A DNA stretch of 47,311 nucleotides, from contig JAJFKH010000097.1 of assembly GCA_021773305.1 (NCBI GenBank), positions 1-47,311 on the forward strand. The letters are read 5' to 3'. The notes below the pieces were generated by a model. That model saw only the letters and a program-made list of their open reading frames with translations. It did no database searches and was not told the DNA's origin. The number at the start of each line of letters is the position of its first letter. The stretch's first letter is position 1. The stretch comes from Gammaproteobacteria bacterium (GTDB lineage: Bacteria > Pseudomonadota > Gammaproteobacteria > UBA1113). The translations under genes were made by a program, and so were the position numbers. Shown one piece after another: positions 1-8,308 of this stretch.

Positions 1-1
1 T

Positions 2-175
2 AATTTAAATTTAATTGAACCCATATGGAAACTTTTCAAAAAAAATGTCTTGTATAACAAGTATCATGAAACGTTAAGTCAATTCAGAGATAGTGCTATC
101 AAGTTCTTTCAAAATATTGGCCAGTATGCAAATGAAATATCCGCTATCATGGAAGGTGGATTTCAATCATTATAA
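2..175 (+). CDS. IS630-type transposase, C-terminal end only (partial)
   Basis: An open frame runs in from the left edge and stops at 173-175. It encodes about 57 residues beginning NLNLIEPIWKLFKK and ending EGGFQSL. The N-L-I-E-x-x-W-K pattern is the region holding the last acidic catalytic residue (E) of the DDE domain in IS630/Tc1-mariner-type transposases, followed by their usual short helical tail. The rest of the gene lies outside the window, so it is unknown whether the element is intact. No terminal inverted repeat can be confirmed, because only one end is visible. About 215 bases without a gene follow, ending in the promoter of the next gene. Confidence 0.8.
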   Translation, partial: NLNLIEPIWKLFKKNVLYNKYHETLSQFRDSAIKFFQNIGQYANEISAIMEGGFQSL

Positions 176-315
176 GATAGAGCATTGAGGTTTCAGTAAG
201 CCGTTAAAAGATAATGGTTTAATGGAAGTTCAACAAGGAAAATATGATTCGCTTTGGGTGTAACTTCCTAACTTAGGCTATTCTGTTTTTTTTACATTTA
301 AATATAACTATTTTT

Positions 316-343
316 TTGACAACCTAAATTGTTGTGCTAAACA
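316..343 (+). promoter_or_regulatory. Probable sigma-70 promoter for the small exported protein
   Basis: A perfect minus 35 TTGACA (316-321) is followed after 16 bases by TAAACA (338-343), which is preceded by TGC as in an extended minus 10. It lies 46 bases upstream of the start codon at 390. The minus 10 hexamer itself is a weak match. Confidence 0.45.
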
Positions 344-389
344 TTTATATTCGGCGTAAGTAAATGGCAGCAATCAAGGAGGTGTATCA

Positions 390-758
390 ATGAAAAGAAG
401 TTGTTTTTTTATTTTATTATCTATTTTAATCTTCAGTACAGAAGCATTTTCACATTCACAGGTGAGTGCAGAAAATAAATCTTTTTCAATTACTTACAAG
501 AACATGACTCCCTATCCTATTCGGGTTACGGAAGGGCTTTTTTTCCGCACGGTGATGGAGATAGGGCCTAAAGGAGAAGCGGCACATTCCGTGCACTTTT
601 TAGGGCATGTAAATTTATTGTTTAGCTATCAGCGTCAAAGCAGTGAAATATTTCGCCATATTGATAATTGTCCTACAATGCTTTTGTTTATGAATGTCCA
701 TTCTATTGAGATCCATGAGGATGCGGAGAACAACATTCATTGTGAAATGAGTGTTTAA
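390..758 (+). CDS. Small exported protein of unknown function
   Basis: This 122-aa protein begins with a clear Sec signal peptide: MKR, a hydrophobic core at residues 4-20, and a possible cleavage site after the Ala-Phe-Ser or Val-Ser-Ala segment near residues 19-28. The mature part is about 95 residues with two cysteines (in NCPTM and HCEMSV) that could form a disulfide. The start is fixed by a strong Shine-Dalgarno sequence, AAGGAGG, about 8 bases upstream. I do not recognise a family. It sits alone between an IS630 fragment and the convergent rmuC, so it may be an accessory gene. A periplasmic or secreted location is inferred from the signal peptide only. Confidence 0.7.
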   Translation: MKRSCFFILLSILIFSTEAFSHSQVSAENKSFSITYKNMTPYPIRVTEGLFFRTVMEIGPKGEAAHSVHFLGHVNLLFSYQRQSSEIFRHIDNCPTMLLFMNVHSIEIHEDAENNIHCEMSV

Positions 759-773
759 TGCCTTGATTTATAT

Positions 774-1961
774 TCAGTCATCCTCTGCGATTTCACTAAG
801 AATTTTATTTTTATGTTTAACCTCAGATAAATCAACTTTTTCGATTTTTAAAAATCGTGAGGTGATTTTTTTTGCGGAGGTATGAACATCACTGACATCT
901 TGCTGCGCTTGATCAATATGTTTGGATAAATTATCCATGCGTTTTTCAAAGCGCTGGAAATCTTTTGCCAAAAATTGTAAATGCTCTCGAATAATGTGCA
1001 CTTGCTTTCGAGTGGCTTCGTCTTTTAATACAGCTCTTGCGGTGGTTAACACGGCCATAAGTGTAGAGGGTGAGACGATCCATACTTGGCTTTTATGGGC
1101 AAGCGCAACAATATCGGGATATTGGGTATGGATTTCTGCAAAAATTGCTTCTGCGGGGATGAACATAACGGCTCCGTCAGAAGTTTCATTTGGGATGATG
1201 TATTTTTCCGCAATATCTTGAATGTGTTTACGAATATCCTTGCGAAACTGGCTTTCGGCTGTTTTTCTTGCGCTTTCATTGCGCTGGTGATTTCTCATGG
1301 TTTGATATGATTCTAAAGGGAATTTTGCGTCAATGGCAATATTGCCTGTGGGTTGGGGTAAAGTTAAAAGACAATCTACGCGCTTTCCATTAGACAGTGT
1401 TGCTTGTAGTTGGTAGTGGGTTTTAGGGATCACATTATCTAACAGGGCGCTTAGCTGTATTTCGCCTAAAGCACCCCTAGCACGTTTATCAATGAGCAAA
1501 TCTTGTAAATTGACAACATTGCTGGATAATTCGGTAATTTTCTTTTGTGCCGCGTCAATCATTGCTAAGCGTTTTACCACATCTGTAAAGGTTGCGGTGG
1601 TTTTTTCAAATCCTTCTTGGAGCTTTTTGTCCACTTGTCCACCGATAGCTTGTAATTGTTGTAAATTTTGTTCAATAAGTTGGCTGAATTTTTGATCGAG
1701 CATTTTGCTATTGGTGTTTAATGTTTCATGAAGTTGTTGGCGCAAGTCAGCGAAGGTTTTTTGCAAGCTTTCCTGAAGTATTGCTAGATTATGCAGTTGA
1801 TGTTTATCAAATTCCTGGCGAAATACTACAAAATCTTGTTGTTGCAGGGTTTTGCTTAGGGCCAGTGCTGTATTATATTTGGCGTCAAGAAGCCCACGGT
1901 AATTCACCAGGAATAAAACAAGCGTGATCAAAATATTCGCAATAATAAGCCAGGTAAGCAT
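774..1961 (-). CDS. rmuC: RmuC-family DNA recombination protein
   Basis: The protein is 395 aa from the chosen start. RmuC proteins limit recombination at inverted repeats and carry a predicted nuclease-like core. Visible here are an N-terminal membrane anchor (MLTWLIIANILITLVLFLV), a long coiled coil (about residues 40-150), and the RmuC core with the patterns RGALGEIQLSALLD, VDCLLTLPQ, AIDAKFPLESY and GAVMFIPAEAIFAEI, then a C-terminal coiled coil. A longer reading (start at 2018) adds 19 residues. The start at 1961 is preferred because AAGGAA lies 6 bases upstream; 1964 is also possible. It is divergent from the uracil-DNA glycosylase gene. Confidence 0.92.
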   Translation of the reverse strand: MLTWLIIANILITLVLFLVNYRGLLDAKYNTALALSKTLQQQDFVVFRQEFDKHQLHNLAILQESLQKTFADLRQQLHETLNTNSKMLDQKFSQLIEQNLQQLQAIGGQVDKKLQEGFEKTTATFTDVVKRLAMIDAAQKKITELSSNVVNLQDLLIDKRARGALGEIQLSALLDNVIPKTHYQLQATLSNGKRVDCLLTLPQPTGNIAIDAKFPLESYQTMRNHQRNESARKTAESQFRKDIRKHIQDIAEKYIIPNETSDGAVMFIPAEAIFAEIHTQYPDIVALAHKSQVWIVSPSTLMAVLTTARAVLKDEATRKQVHIIREHLQFLAKDFQRFEKRMDNLSKHIDQAQQDVSDVHTSAKKITSRFLKIEKVDLSEVKHKNKILSEIAEDD

Positions 1962-2026
1962 CATGATTTCCTTCAATATTCTAACTATCCGTATATAATA
2001 TCCTTCTTTGGTTGGCAAAAGAAGTT

Positions 2027-2713
2027 ATGAATAGCAAACATCAGTATTACTTAAACAGTATGGGGATCACAGTTTGGCAAGATAAGCAGGCTGTTGATGC
2101 CCCGAAACCTGCTCTAGAGGTGTGTTCTGAGGAGAAAAGCACAGGCTATTCCTGGGAAGCATTGCAACAAGCCGTTAAAAATTGTACTCAATGCGAGCTT
2201 TGCCACTCCCGAAAGCAAACAGTTTTCGGTGTAGGGCCTGCTGATGCGGATATTATGTTCATTGGTGAAGCCCCAGGAGCCAGCGAAGATCGCCAGGGAG
2301 AGCCATTTGTAGGTAGAGCAGGGCAGTTACTCACTCGGATGTTGCATGCCTTTGATATAGAGCGACAAGATGTCTTTATCACAAATGTACTCAAATGCCG
2401 CCCACCATTGAATCGAGATCCCAGTGGCGAAGAAGTCGCTCAATGTTCAACCTATCTACAACACCAAGTGGCCATGGTGCAACCGAAATTACTCATTGCT
2501 CTTGGACGGGTGTCTGCTCGCTATCTCCTCGGTGTCACCGCTCCATTGCGGCAATTACGGGGACGTAAGCTGACCTATGGGAGTTTGAAGATACCGGTGA
2601 TTGTGACCTATCATCCTGCTTATTTATTACGCAACCCAAGAGATAAAAATAAAGTATTCCAAGATTTACAAAATGCCATGAAAATCTTAAAAACTAGTGA
2701 AAAATCTTCTTGA
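2027..2713 (+). CDS. Uracil-DNA glycosylase, family 4 (Fe-S type)
   Basis: The enzyme removes uracil from DNA as the first step of base excision repair. The 228-aa product has the family 4 pattern: CxxC at residues 53-56 and a further cysteine in LKCRPP for the 4Fe-4S cluster, the active-site loop [20 protein letters not shown], and the C-terminal HPAYLLR motif. A TTG at 2012 would add five residues. ATG 2027 is preferred because neither start has a strong ribosome site and the first residues carry no conserved motif. A minus 10-like TATAAT at 1994-1999 could start this transcript. The family includes bacterial, archaeal and phage SPO1-like members. Confidence 0.9.
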   Translation: MNSKHQYYLNSMGITVWQDKQAVDAPKPALEVCSEEKSTGYSWEALQQAVKNCTQCELCHSRKQTVFGVGPADADIMFIGEAPGASEDRQGEPFVGRAGQLLTRMLHAFDIERQDVFITNVLKCRPPLNRDPSGEEVAQCSTYLQHQVAMVQPKLLIALGRVSARYLLGVTAPLRQLRGRKLTYGSLKIPVIVTYHPAYLLRNPRDKNKVFQDLQNAMKILKTSEKSS

Positions 2714-3116
2714 CTTCCAAAATTAAATTTTTTTGACATTGACTTTTTCACAGCCACAGAAAATATCTTGATTTATTTTGCGTCATGAGCGCCCAAAAGC
2801 AACAAGGTTTACTAACCTGTTGAATATTAACAATAAAAAAAATTAGTCGATTTTTAAATCAAATGCAAAAACCCTAAATACAGTGGGGTTCCTGGACGAT
2901 TTCAGAGGCTTGTTAACAGAGTTATCCACAGAATCTGTTGAAAACCATTGGGAGGTTTTGATCCCTAGGTAAAGAGAGGTTACATCCTCATTTTAAAAGC
3001 AATTTTATGGTATATAATATTTTGTTAATAATCCTTGGATACAATGGCTTTTAAAAGCTAAATAATAGGCCGGGTTGTAATTCGGTGTTTTGCACACTAT
3101 AGAGAGGTACCACAAT
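2714..3116. other. 403-base intergenic region with a DnaA box
   Basis: No coding frame is supported here. The region is AT-rich. It contains a perfect DnaA box, a short inverted repeat AGGTT-tact-AACCT near 2804-2818, and a TATAAT at 3013-3018 that may be the minus 10 of the next gene, although no convincing minus 35 precedes it. No tRNA or known small RNA was recognised. Confidence 0.6.
2915..2939 (+). promoter_or_regulatory. Perfect DnaA box inside a short inverted repeat
   Basis: TTATCCACA at 2922-2930 is an exact match to the DnaA box consensus. It is flanked by the inverted arms AACAGA (2915-2920) and TCTGTT (2934-2939), so the box would lie in the loop or centre of a small cruciform. 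No second perfect box was seen nearby and none of the genes usual at oriC (dnaA, gidA, rpmH) are present. A regulatory or chance box is therefore more likely than an origin. Confidence 0.5.
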
Positions 3117-4526
3117 ATGATGACTGATAACCAGCGTATGATTCTTCAGCTACTTGCTGGAGAAGAGATTCCATTAAAGGATAGCCTAAAGCTTCAGGCT
3201 GAGAAATTAGACGATGGACGCTTTAAGTTGAGCTTTGTTGCGCAGCCAATAAACAATGCTGAGAATATCAGAAATGACGTGCAGAATACAGTAAAGCGGA
3301 TTTTTACAGCGATGACAGTTGAGCTTGAAGCAGATGATTTTGCAGGTGACTTAGAGCAGGGGTTGACGATCTCAGAGGATGGCATGTTAAAGATCAAGAG
3401 CTGGATTAAAATACAATTAAAAGAAGAGAACATTCAGGAGTTTGATAAAAAGCTGCTGGATAGTGCAAAAAAGAATATTAAGGGAGCGGGTTTTCCTGTG
3501 GAGTATGAAGACGATCTTAATGAAGACCAGATTATGAACGACTTTGATCGAGTGGCTAATTTTAAGCCAGAACCTGAAGCCGAACCTGAAGCAGAACCTG
3601 AAGCAGAACCTGAAAACCTTCAGGGAGAAGTGAACGTTGTAAGGCGGCCAGGGTTACCGGCTGAGCTGCGGAACCGACCGTTGCCTAGGCCCGGAAACAG
3701 ACAGCAGCAGCCAAATCGACCTCAAGAAGAAGCGGATCCTGCAAACCCCCGAGGAGAAGTGGGTGTTGTACCTCACAGGCCACTGCCTGCGCTTCCAAAT
3801 AACCCAGCTCAGCAAAATCAGCCGCTGCCAAACCTACCTCAGAGAAATGAAAATAACAATCCTGAGCCAGAAGTACTTGTCGATCCCGATAGATTACTTG
3901 ACGCAATAGCCCTCGTGCGAGCGTTAGTAGCAGGGAAAGAAGGCTGGGAAATAGCTGAAGAAGCAGCCGGTGGTGCTGTACAACAATACAATATTACATT
4001 TCAAGCTAAGCCAGATCAGAAGGTGACCGTTACACAAAATGAGATTAAAGGTACCCAAGGAGCTTACGATGAGCTAGCGGAAATCACCCAGACTTTACTG
4101 CCAAATACACCGTATGTAGTGTTGAGTAACAAGGAAAATAATGTAGAAGATCTTATAAAAGCGGCAAAATCAATGCTGGCTCAGCGGGTCTTATTTGATA
4201 TCCATGATATACCAGGGGCGGCTAATCGTGTGACTCTTGAGCAGGTAGTTGGTAGATTGCCTGTTGCTTATCAAGCTCTTTATGCAAGACTGGTGGCGGG
4301 TAAGCCAAATTTACCAGAAAAATTGACTCAAATGGGAGTTAGATTAGCGGCCGCTGCTCCTCGACAACCAAGGAACCAAGAGCAGCCAAGAAATGGGAAT
4401 CTTCCCGTACAGCCAGCTAATCCTCTTCTAAGAGGAGCTGCTGGACAGGGACAGGGCCAAAATGTTGATGGAGTAGTAGGTGATGATAATCCTCTCCCGG
4501 TGGTGGCTGCTCCATTGCGTCCCTAG
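3117..4526 (+). CDS. Orphan protein with proline-rich linker, paralogue of next gene (candidate effector)
   Basis: This 469-aa protein matches no family I recognise. It has an N-terminal module (about residues 1-140, beginning MMTDNQRMILQLL), a linker with four EPEA-type repeats and proline/asparagine-rich sequence (about 150-265), a second module (about 275-400) and a disordered tail ending NPLPVVAAPLRP. The N-terminus, the block GAYDELAEITQTLLPNTPYVVLS and the tail resemble the protein encoded at 4701-6236, so the two are tandem paralogues. The linker has RPLPALP (221-227) and PLPNLPQR (236-243), which fit class I and class II SH3-ligand patterns. The start at 3117 has AGAGAGG 9 bases upstream; an upstream TTG (3090) lacks one. 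There is no signal peptide. Secretion by a type IV system is inference. Confidence 0.75.
   Translation: MMTDNQRMILQLLAGEEIPLKDSLKLQAEKLDDGRFKLSFVAQPINNAENIRNDVQNTVKRIFTAMTVELEADDFAGDLEQGLTISEDGMLKIKSWIKIQLKEENIQEFDKKLLDSAKKNIKGAGFPVEYEDDLNEDQIMNDFDRVANFKPEPEAEPEAEPEAEPENLQGEVNVVRRPGLPAELRNRPLPRPGNRQQQPNRPQEEADPANPRGEVGVVPHRPLPALPNNPAQQNQPLPNLPQRNENNNPEPEVLVDPDRLLDAIALVRALVAGKEGWEIAEEAAGGAVQQYNITFQAKPDQKVTVTQNEIKGTQGAYDELAEITQTLLPNTPYVVLSNKENNVEDLIKAAKSMLAQRVLFDIHDIPGAANRVTLEQVVGRLPVAYQALYARLVAGKPNLPEKLTQMGVRLAAAAPRQPRNQEQPRNGNLPVQPANPLLRGAAGQGQGQNVDGVVGDDNPLPVVAAPLRP
3570..3617 (+). repeat. 12-bp in-frame tandem repeat, four units
   Basis: Four consecutive copies of GAACCTGAAGCM (the last one diverged) encode EPEA units at about residues 152-167 of the orphan protein. 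Because the unit is a multiple of three, copy-number change would lengthen or shorten the linker without a frameshift. Confidence 0.85.
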
Positions 4527-4564
4527 CTCAGCCACCTCTTGACCCATGATATACTGAAAAAATT

Positions 4565-4602
4565 AAAGCGCGCTATTGATGATAATTGCTTAATAGCGCT
4601 TT
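4565..4602 (+). terminator. Possible terminator hairpin between the two paralogues
   Basis: AAAGCGC-GCTATT pairs with AATAGC-GCTTT with a two-base bulge, around a loop of about 14 bases. Only a short T-run follows (TTTC), so this may be a weak terminator or a processing hairpin. Confidence 0.4.
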
Positions 4603-4700
4603 CATTGCCACTTAATCGGGTCGATCGTTAAACTGTACTGGCAAAAACCCCACAATATACAATAATTAAATTATGTCTATTATTTGTGAGATTGTAAAAA

Positions 4701-6236
4701 ATGACGGAAAATCAAAAGGTTGTGTTAAACATTCTCGGCTCCGATGACCCTTATAAGCAAGTTGGTTGCGAAATAACAAGGACTAAGACGACGAAAGGGG
4801 CACTGGTCATTAGCGTTTCTGAAGGAAATTCGCGACAAGAGATCCTCAACAACCTTGCTGCGGGTTTAAAAGATTTCGATTCCACCCTAGCCCCCTCTCT
4901 TTCAGAAACCACAGTAACTCTCAATCCAGTACAGCTTGCTACTTTGCTTGATGCAATTGATGATTTGCGGTTTTCTGATGAGTTTGATGATCCTAATGAC
5001 TTACTTGATCCTGCACATGGCAATTTGAGAAATTTAATTCCTGAGGAAGAACATCGTATAACGCCTGAAACCAAAGAAACTGTACAAAAAGGCATTAACG
5101 CTCGATTTAAAAGGGAAGTACTGGAGGGAGATGAGTCAGTACCTGAAGAAAGAGCAAGGCAGGCACAAGAAGCCTTATTAAAGTTGATGCAAGAGGAGTA
5201 TCCAAACAAAGAAAGATTGCTTCAACACGAAACAGAAGCCTTCATGACAAGACAAGCACTTGATAAAAATGCAATGGGATCGGTTGCGCTTGAGATTGCG
5301 CAGGCATCTCCAGAGGATCTCAATATCCAAAAAAATCTAGAAACATTGAAACAAGAATGTTTTCTCACTTTACACCGAGCTAAGCTTGCTTACCATGGCG
5401 CATCTACAGGGAGTGCTACGGGATTTGCCAAAACTAAGTGGGATAGTGCAGAAAAAACTTTGATGCGCTTAAAAGTTACTAATAATGAAGTTGAAGTATT
5501 CAGTCAGGACTTGAATATACCACCACCTACACCACCACCACATGTTGGACAAGGCTTGCTGGCAGGAATTAAAAGCGCTATTCAAAAGATAATGCCACCG
5601 CCTCATCCAATTGCAGAAAATATTCCTGATCCTGGTGCAGTAGTCATTAGACCTGGGCCGTCTCCTATTCCACCTAAACCCGCTTTCAGAAAAGAGCCAC
5701 CGCCTTTGCCTCCTAAGCCTGGGAGCGCGCCTGAGATCCCATGGGGTAATGGTTTTCTGTCTAAACAAGTCATGGAGCCTATTCTTAACCTTGCACGGGA
5801 GAGAAATTGGAGTACGGATCATCAAGGTGAAGATTCTGTGAAATTAGTACTGTCAAATTTTCCTGATAAATCGGCAACAGAAAGTATCACTGTCACCGAA
5901 GATAGTATTTGTGCTTCTGGCGGTGCTTATGAAGAGCTTGCAGAGATCACACAAACATTGCCTTATCCTTATGTTGTTTTGTCCAGTGCGAGCAATAATG
6001 AAGCGAGTCTTGTGGCAGCTGCGGAAGAAATGACCGATAAAGGGGTGGTTGTCAGTGTTGATGATGCTCCTGGCATCACCATGGCGGGAATATTTGAAAA
6101 AATGAAGCCTGCAAGCCAGGCTGCCTATCAGGAACTTGTCAATAGTAAAAAAGAGGATTTTCCAAACAAGGTGATTGCAGCAGCACATATTGAGCCACCT
6201 AAGGGCGAGCTGGAGAATCCTCTTCGCCCGGAATAA
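4701..6236 (+). CDS. Orphan protein with SH3-ligand-like linker, paralogue of previous gene (candidate effector)
   Basis: This 511-aa protein resembles its upstream neighbour at the N-terminus (MTENQKVVLNILG against MTDNQRMILQLLA), in the C-terminal module (GGAYEELAEITQTLPYPYVVLS) and in the tail (ENPLRPE). The middle differs: a helical segment (about residues 115-265) and a linker with the polyproline stretches PPPTPPP and KEPPPLPPKP (331-340). The second contains both KxxPxxP and PxxPxK, the class I and II SH3-ligand patterns. It has no signal peptide or membrane segment. The Shine-Dalgarno sequence is weak (GTGAG, 10 bases upstream). A 174-base gap with its own hairpin suggests separate transcription. 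The function is unknown; a host-directed effector is inferred from the architecture. Confidence 0.75.
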   Translation: MTENQKVVLNILGSDDPYKQVGCEITRTKTTKGALVISVSEGNSRQEILNNLAAGLKDFDSTLAPSLSETTVTLNPVQLATLLDAIDDLRFSDEFDDPNDLLDPAHGNLRNLIPEEEHRITPETKETVQKGINARFKREVLEGDESVPEERARQAQEALLKLMQEEYPNKERLLQHETEAFMTRQALDKNAMGSVALEIAQASPEDLNIQKNLETLKQECFLTLHRAKLAYHGASTGSATGFAKTKWDSAEKTLMRLKVTNNEVEVFSQDLNIPPPTPPPHVGQGLLAGIKSAIQKIMPPPHPIAENIPDPGAVVIRPGPSPIPPKPAFRKEPPPLPPKPGSAPEIPWGNGFLSKQVMEPILNLARERNWSTDHQGEDSVKLVLSNFPDKSATESITVTEDSICASGGAYEELAEITQTLPYPYVVLSSASNNEASLVAAAEEMTDKGVVVSVDDAPGITMAGIFEKMKPASQAAYQELVNSKKEDFPNKVIAAAHIEPPKGELENPLRPE

Positions 6237-6294
6237 AAGGCTTAGGAAGAGAGAACATTTGGAGTTCAAAATTAAATGTTGACGTTAAAATTAT

Positions 6295-6324
6295 TTGAAA
6301 TTTAGTCTGATTATTGGCTATAAT
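6295..6324 (+). promoter_or_regulatory. Sigma-70 promoter for the 607-aa orphan
   Basis: TTGAAA (6295-6300), an 18-base spacer and a perfect TATAAT (6319-6324) lie 36 bases ahead of the start codon at 6360. Confidence 0.65.
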
Positions 6325-6359
6325 GGCCCCTGAGAAGAATAATTAGAATTGGAGTAGAT

Positions 6360-8183
6360 ATGTCACGAATGGGGATAGACCAGCCTCACACAAGCCTTTA
6401 TTCTAGATGGTTGTATAGAAATCCTATTGCTAATGGTACAGCCAGAAATTCCACTAAAATTTTTGAAACAGCTTGTCACTACAAAGAAACTGCCAAGCAT
6501 GTTTTGCTAAATCCGCGTTATACAGCTCAATTATCCATTTCTCAATTGGCTATGATAATTGTCAGTCGAAAAGATCATTTTATTAATGATGAGTTGCCAG
6601 AGATATTAGCTAACAATTTGGCGAATGATCAGGGCAATGAAAAATTTATGGAATTGATGTGTTATTTTTTGAGCAACATGGGGAAATATCAAAACATACA
6701 AAAAATTATTTTTTTCACCCTTGCAAAAAATAACTTGATTCGAGTAAAACTTGTCAATCATAAAGATGCTTCGGATTTGTTGAAAATCAAAATGCTAAAA
6801 CAAAAGGATGCGAATTTAAGCAAAGCTATCTTAAAAAAACAAAACCAAAAGAATTATATCGATAGGGTTGATATGAAGGGTCTTTTTGATGACAAGATAC
6901 CAAAGAGAAAAAGCAGTCAATTTTTTAATGCCAAACATTTGATGCAGGTTGCAAAGAAAAATTCTATTTATGATGTCATTAATTTTAGCGTAGGAATATT
7001 AGATGATGAAAAAAGCTTAATGTTTTTGTGGGATGCTTATTTCTCTTGTCATTTTCCTACAAGGGATGAGGGTAATAAAAGTTCTGAAAACATAATTAAT
7101 TATTTTTCTGAAAATAGAATGGAGCTAGCTACTGTCATCCAATATCCGGAAATTTTAGCTGCTCTTAGAAAGTTATATCCTATTGTTGATAATGGTGCAT
7201 TGCCTGGATTAATTGCAGATTGTTTTCCTTCGGTCACGCAGGAAATTATTTTAGAGATTTTACTAAATTTAAACCTCACAGTGAGTCAGCAGTATAATTT
7301 TATGATGAATGCTGTGCAAAAGAATAACGCTTTAGATTTTGTTTGTAGGGTTGTGCCTAAATTGCTTAAACATTTAGATTGCGAAAATATAATTGATATA
7401 GTTTTGAGGCTGAATGGAGATCCTGCTTGTGGGGAATTACTCAGGCGATTTTTATCTATTGTTACCCACGACAAAGAGGGGTTTTCTGATTTCCATAGTT
7501 TTATTTTGCAGACGATGAATGATGAGTCTTACTATGGAAAGCAAAAAGTGCTAATAACCATTATGAGTAGCTTGTTTATTGAACTATTAGATAGTTGCTC
7601 GGATGATTCTCTCAAAACATGTTTCCCTCAGGCAGCTCATTGGATCCGTCAAGATGCTATTTTGGCAAAAAGCTTTGGAAGCTACAATAGTGACAAGCTT
7701 CGATATTACCAGGCTGAGTTTTTTAACGGGTGTATTAACAAGCTACAAACAAATTTAAATATCACGCCTCAGATTGAAGGTTGTTTGAAAATTTATGTAG
7801 TATCTTATGTCTTGCATCATGATATTTCTGTTATGGAAAAGCATTGGAAATTGTTACTTGATATTGCTGAGTCATGTAATAACTTAGCCTATGAATTATT
7901 TTGTGTAGCCAATCATCAGATTTCCAAAATTGCCTATGGAAAATTACTAAACACTCAGGTGGATAGCAAAAAAAGAAAGTCTATTATTGAGAATTTACAT
8001 AAAGAATATCCACGAAATGAGCGTATGCAGATGGCTTCAAATCAGTTGAAAAGGGAACAAAAGGCGGGTGATTCTTCCGTAGAATTTTTATTTTACGCTA
8101 GCCAACAGCCTGGTGTTTTAAATATGGACAGGCGCAATTTGACTCCATCCCCAGAATTACCGGAAATACCTGGGTGCAGCTAG
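6360..8183 (+). CDS. Orphan 607-aa helical protein, unknown function
   Basis: I do not recognise this protein. It looks mainly alpha-helical and soluble, with leucine/isoleucine-spaced segments over about residues 200-560 that could form an alpha-solenoid, but no standard repeat can be assigned. The N-terminal third is basic (for example KMLKQKDANLSKAILKK). The tail is proline-rich, ending PSPELPEIPGCS. It has no signal peptide or membrane helix. The start has GGAG 5 bases upstream and a good promoter. It lies next to the tandem paralogue pair and ahead of a tRNA-Arg gene on the opposite strand, and is more AT-rich than the flanking housekeeping genes. A candidate effector by context only. 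Confidence 0.75.
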   Translation: MSRMGIDQPHTSLYSRWLYRNPIANGTARNSTKIFETACHYKETAKHVLLNPRYTAQLSISQLAMIIVSRKDHFINDELPEILANNLANDQGNEKFMELMCYFLSNMGKYQNIQKIIFFTLAKNNLIRVKLVNHKDASDLLKIKMLKQKDANLSKAILKKQNQKNYIDRVDMKGLFDDKIPKRKSSQFFNAKHLMQVAKKNSIYDVINFSVGILDDEKSLMFLWDAYFSCHFPTRDEGNKSSENIINYFSENRMELATVIQYPEILAALRKLYPIVDNGALPGLIADCFPSVTQEIILEILLNLNLTVSQQYNFMMNAVQKNNALDFVCRVVPKLLKHLDCENIIDIVLRLNGDPACGELLRRFLSIVTHDKEGFSDFHSFILQTMNDESYYGKQKVLITIMSSLFIELLDSCSDDSLKTCFPQAAHWIRQDAILAKSFGSYNSDKLRYYQAEFFNGCINKLQTNLNITPQIEGCLKIYVVSYVLHHDISVMEKHWKLLLDIAESCNNLAYELFCVANHQISKIAYGKLLNTQVDSKKRKSIIENLHKEYPRNERMQMASNQLKREQKAGDSSVEFLFYASQQPGVLNMDRRNLTPSPELPEIPGCS

Positions 8184-8219
8184 CCTAGAAACTGATATTA
8201 AAGTTTGCTCACAGAAAAA

Positions 8220-8296
8220 TGGTGCCCCGGGCAGGATTCGAACCTGCGACCTATCCCTTAGGAGGGGATCGCGCTATCCAGCTGTGCCACCGGGGC
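8220..8296 (-). tRNA. tRNA-Arg (CCT)
   Basis: On the minus strand the acceptor arm GCCCCGG pairs with CCGGGGC, the T arm carries GGTTCGAATCC, and the anticodon loop CTCCTAA gives CCT (AGG on the plus strand at 8260-8262). CCA is encoded (8220-8222). It starts 12 bases after the aldolase stop codon, so it is probably co-transcribed with that gene. Confidence 0.95.
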
Positions 8297-8308
8297 GAAG
8301 ATTATTTT

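Noticed and set aside
2714-3116. Possible replication origin
   Set aside because: Only one perfect DnaA box is present, with no AT-rich 13-mers in array and none of the usual oriC neighbours.
4751-5209. 152-aa minus-strand ORF inside the second paralogue
   Set aside because: Shadow frame of a well-supported gene; Ser-rich composition typical of antisense readings and no ribosome site.
6272-6288. TTAA pair upstream of the 607-aa orphan as a third PmrA box
   Set aside because: The cores are 13 bases apart instead of 11 and lie 30 bases from the minus 10; the standard promoter explains the region better.
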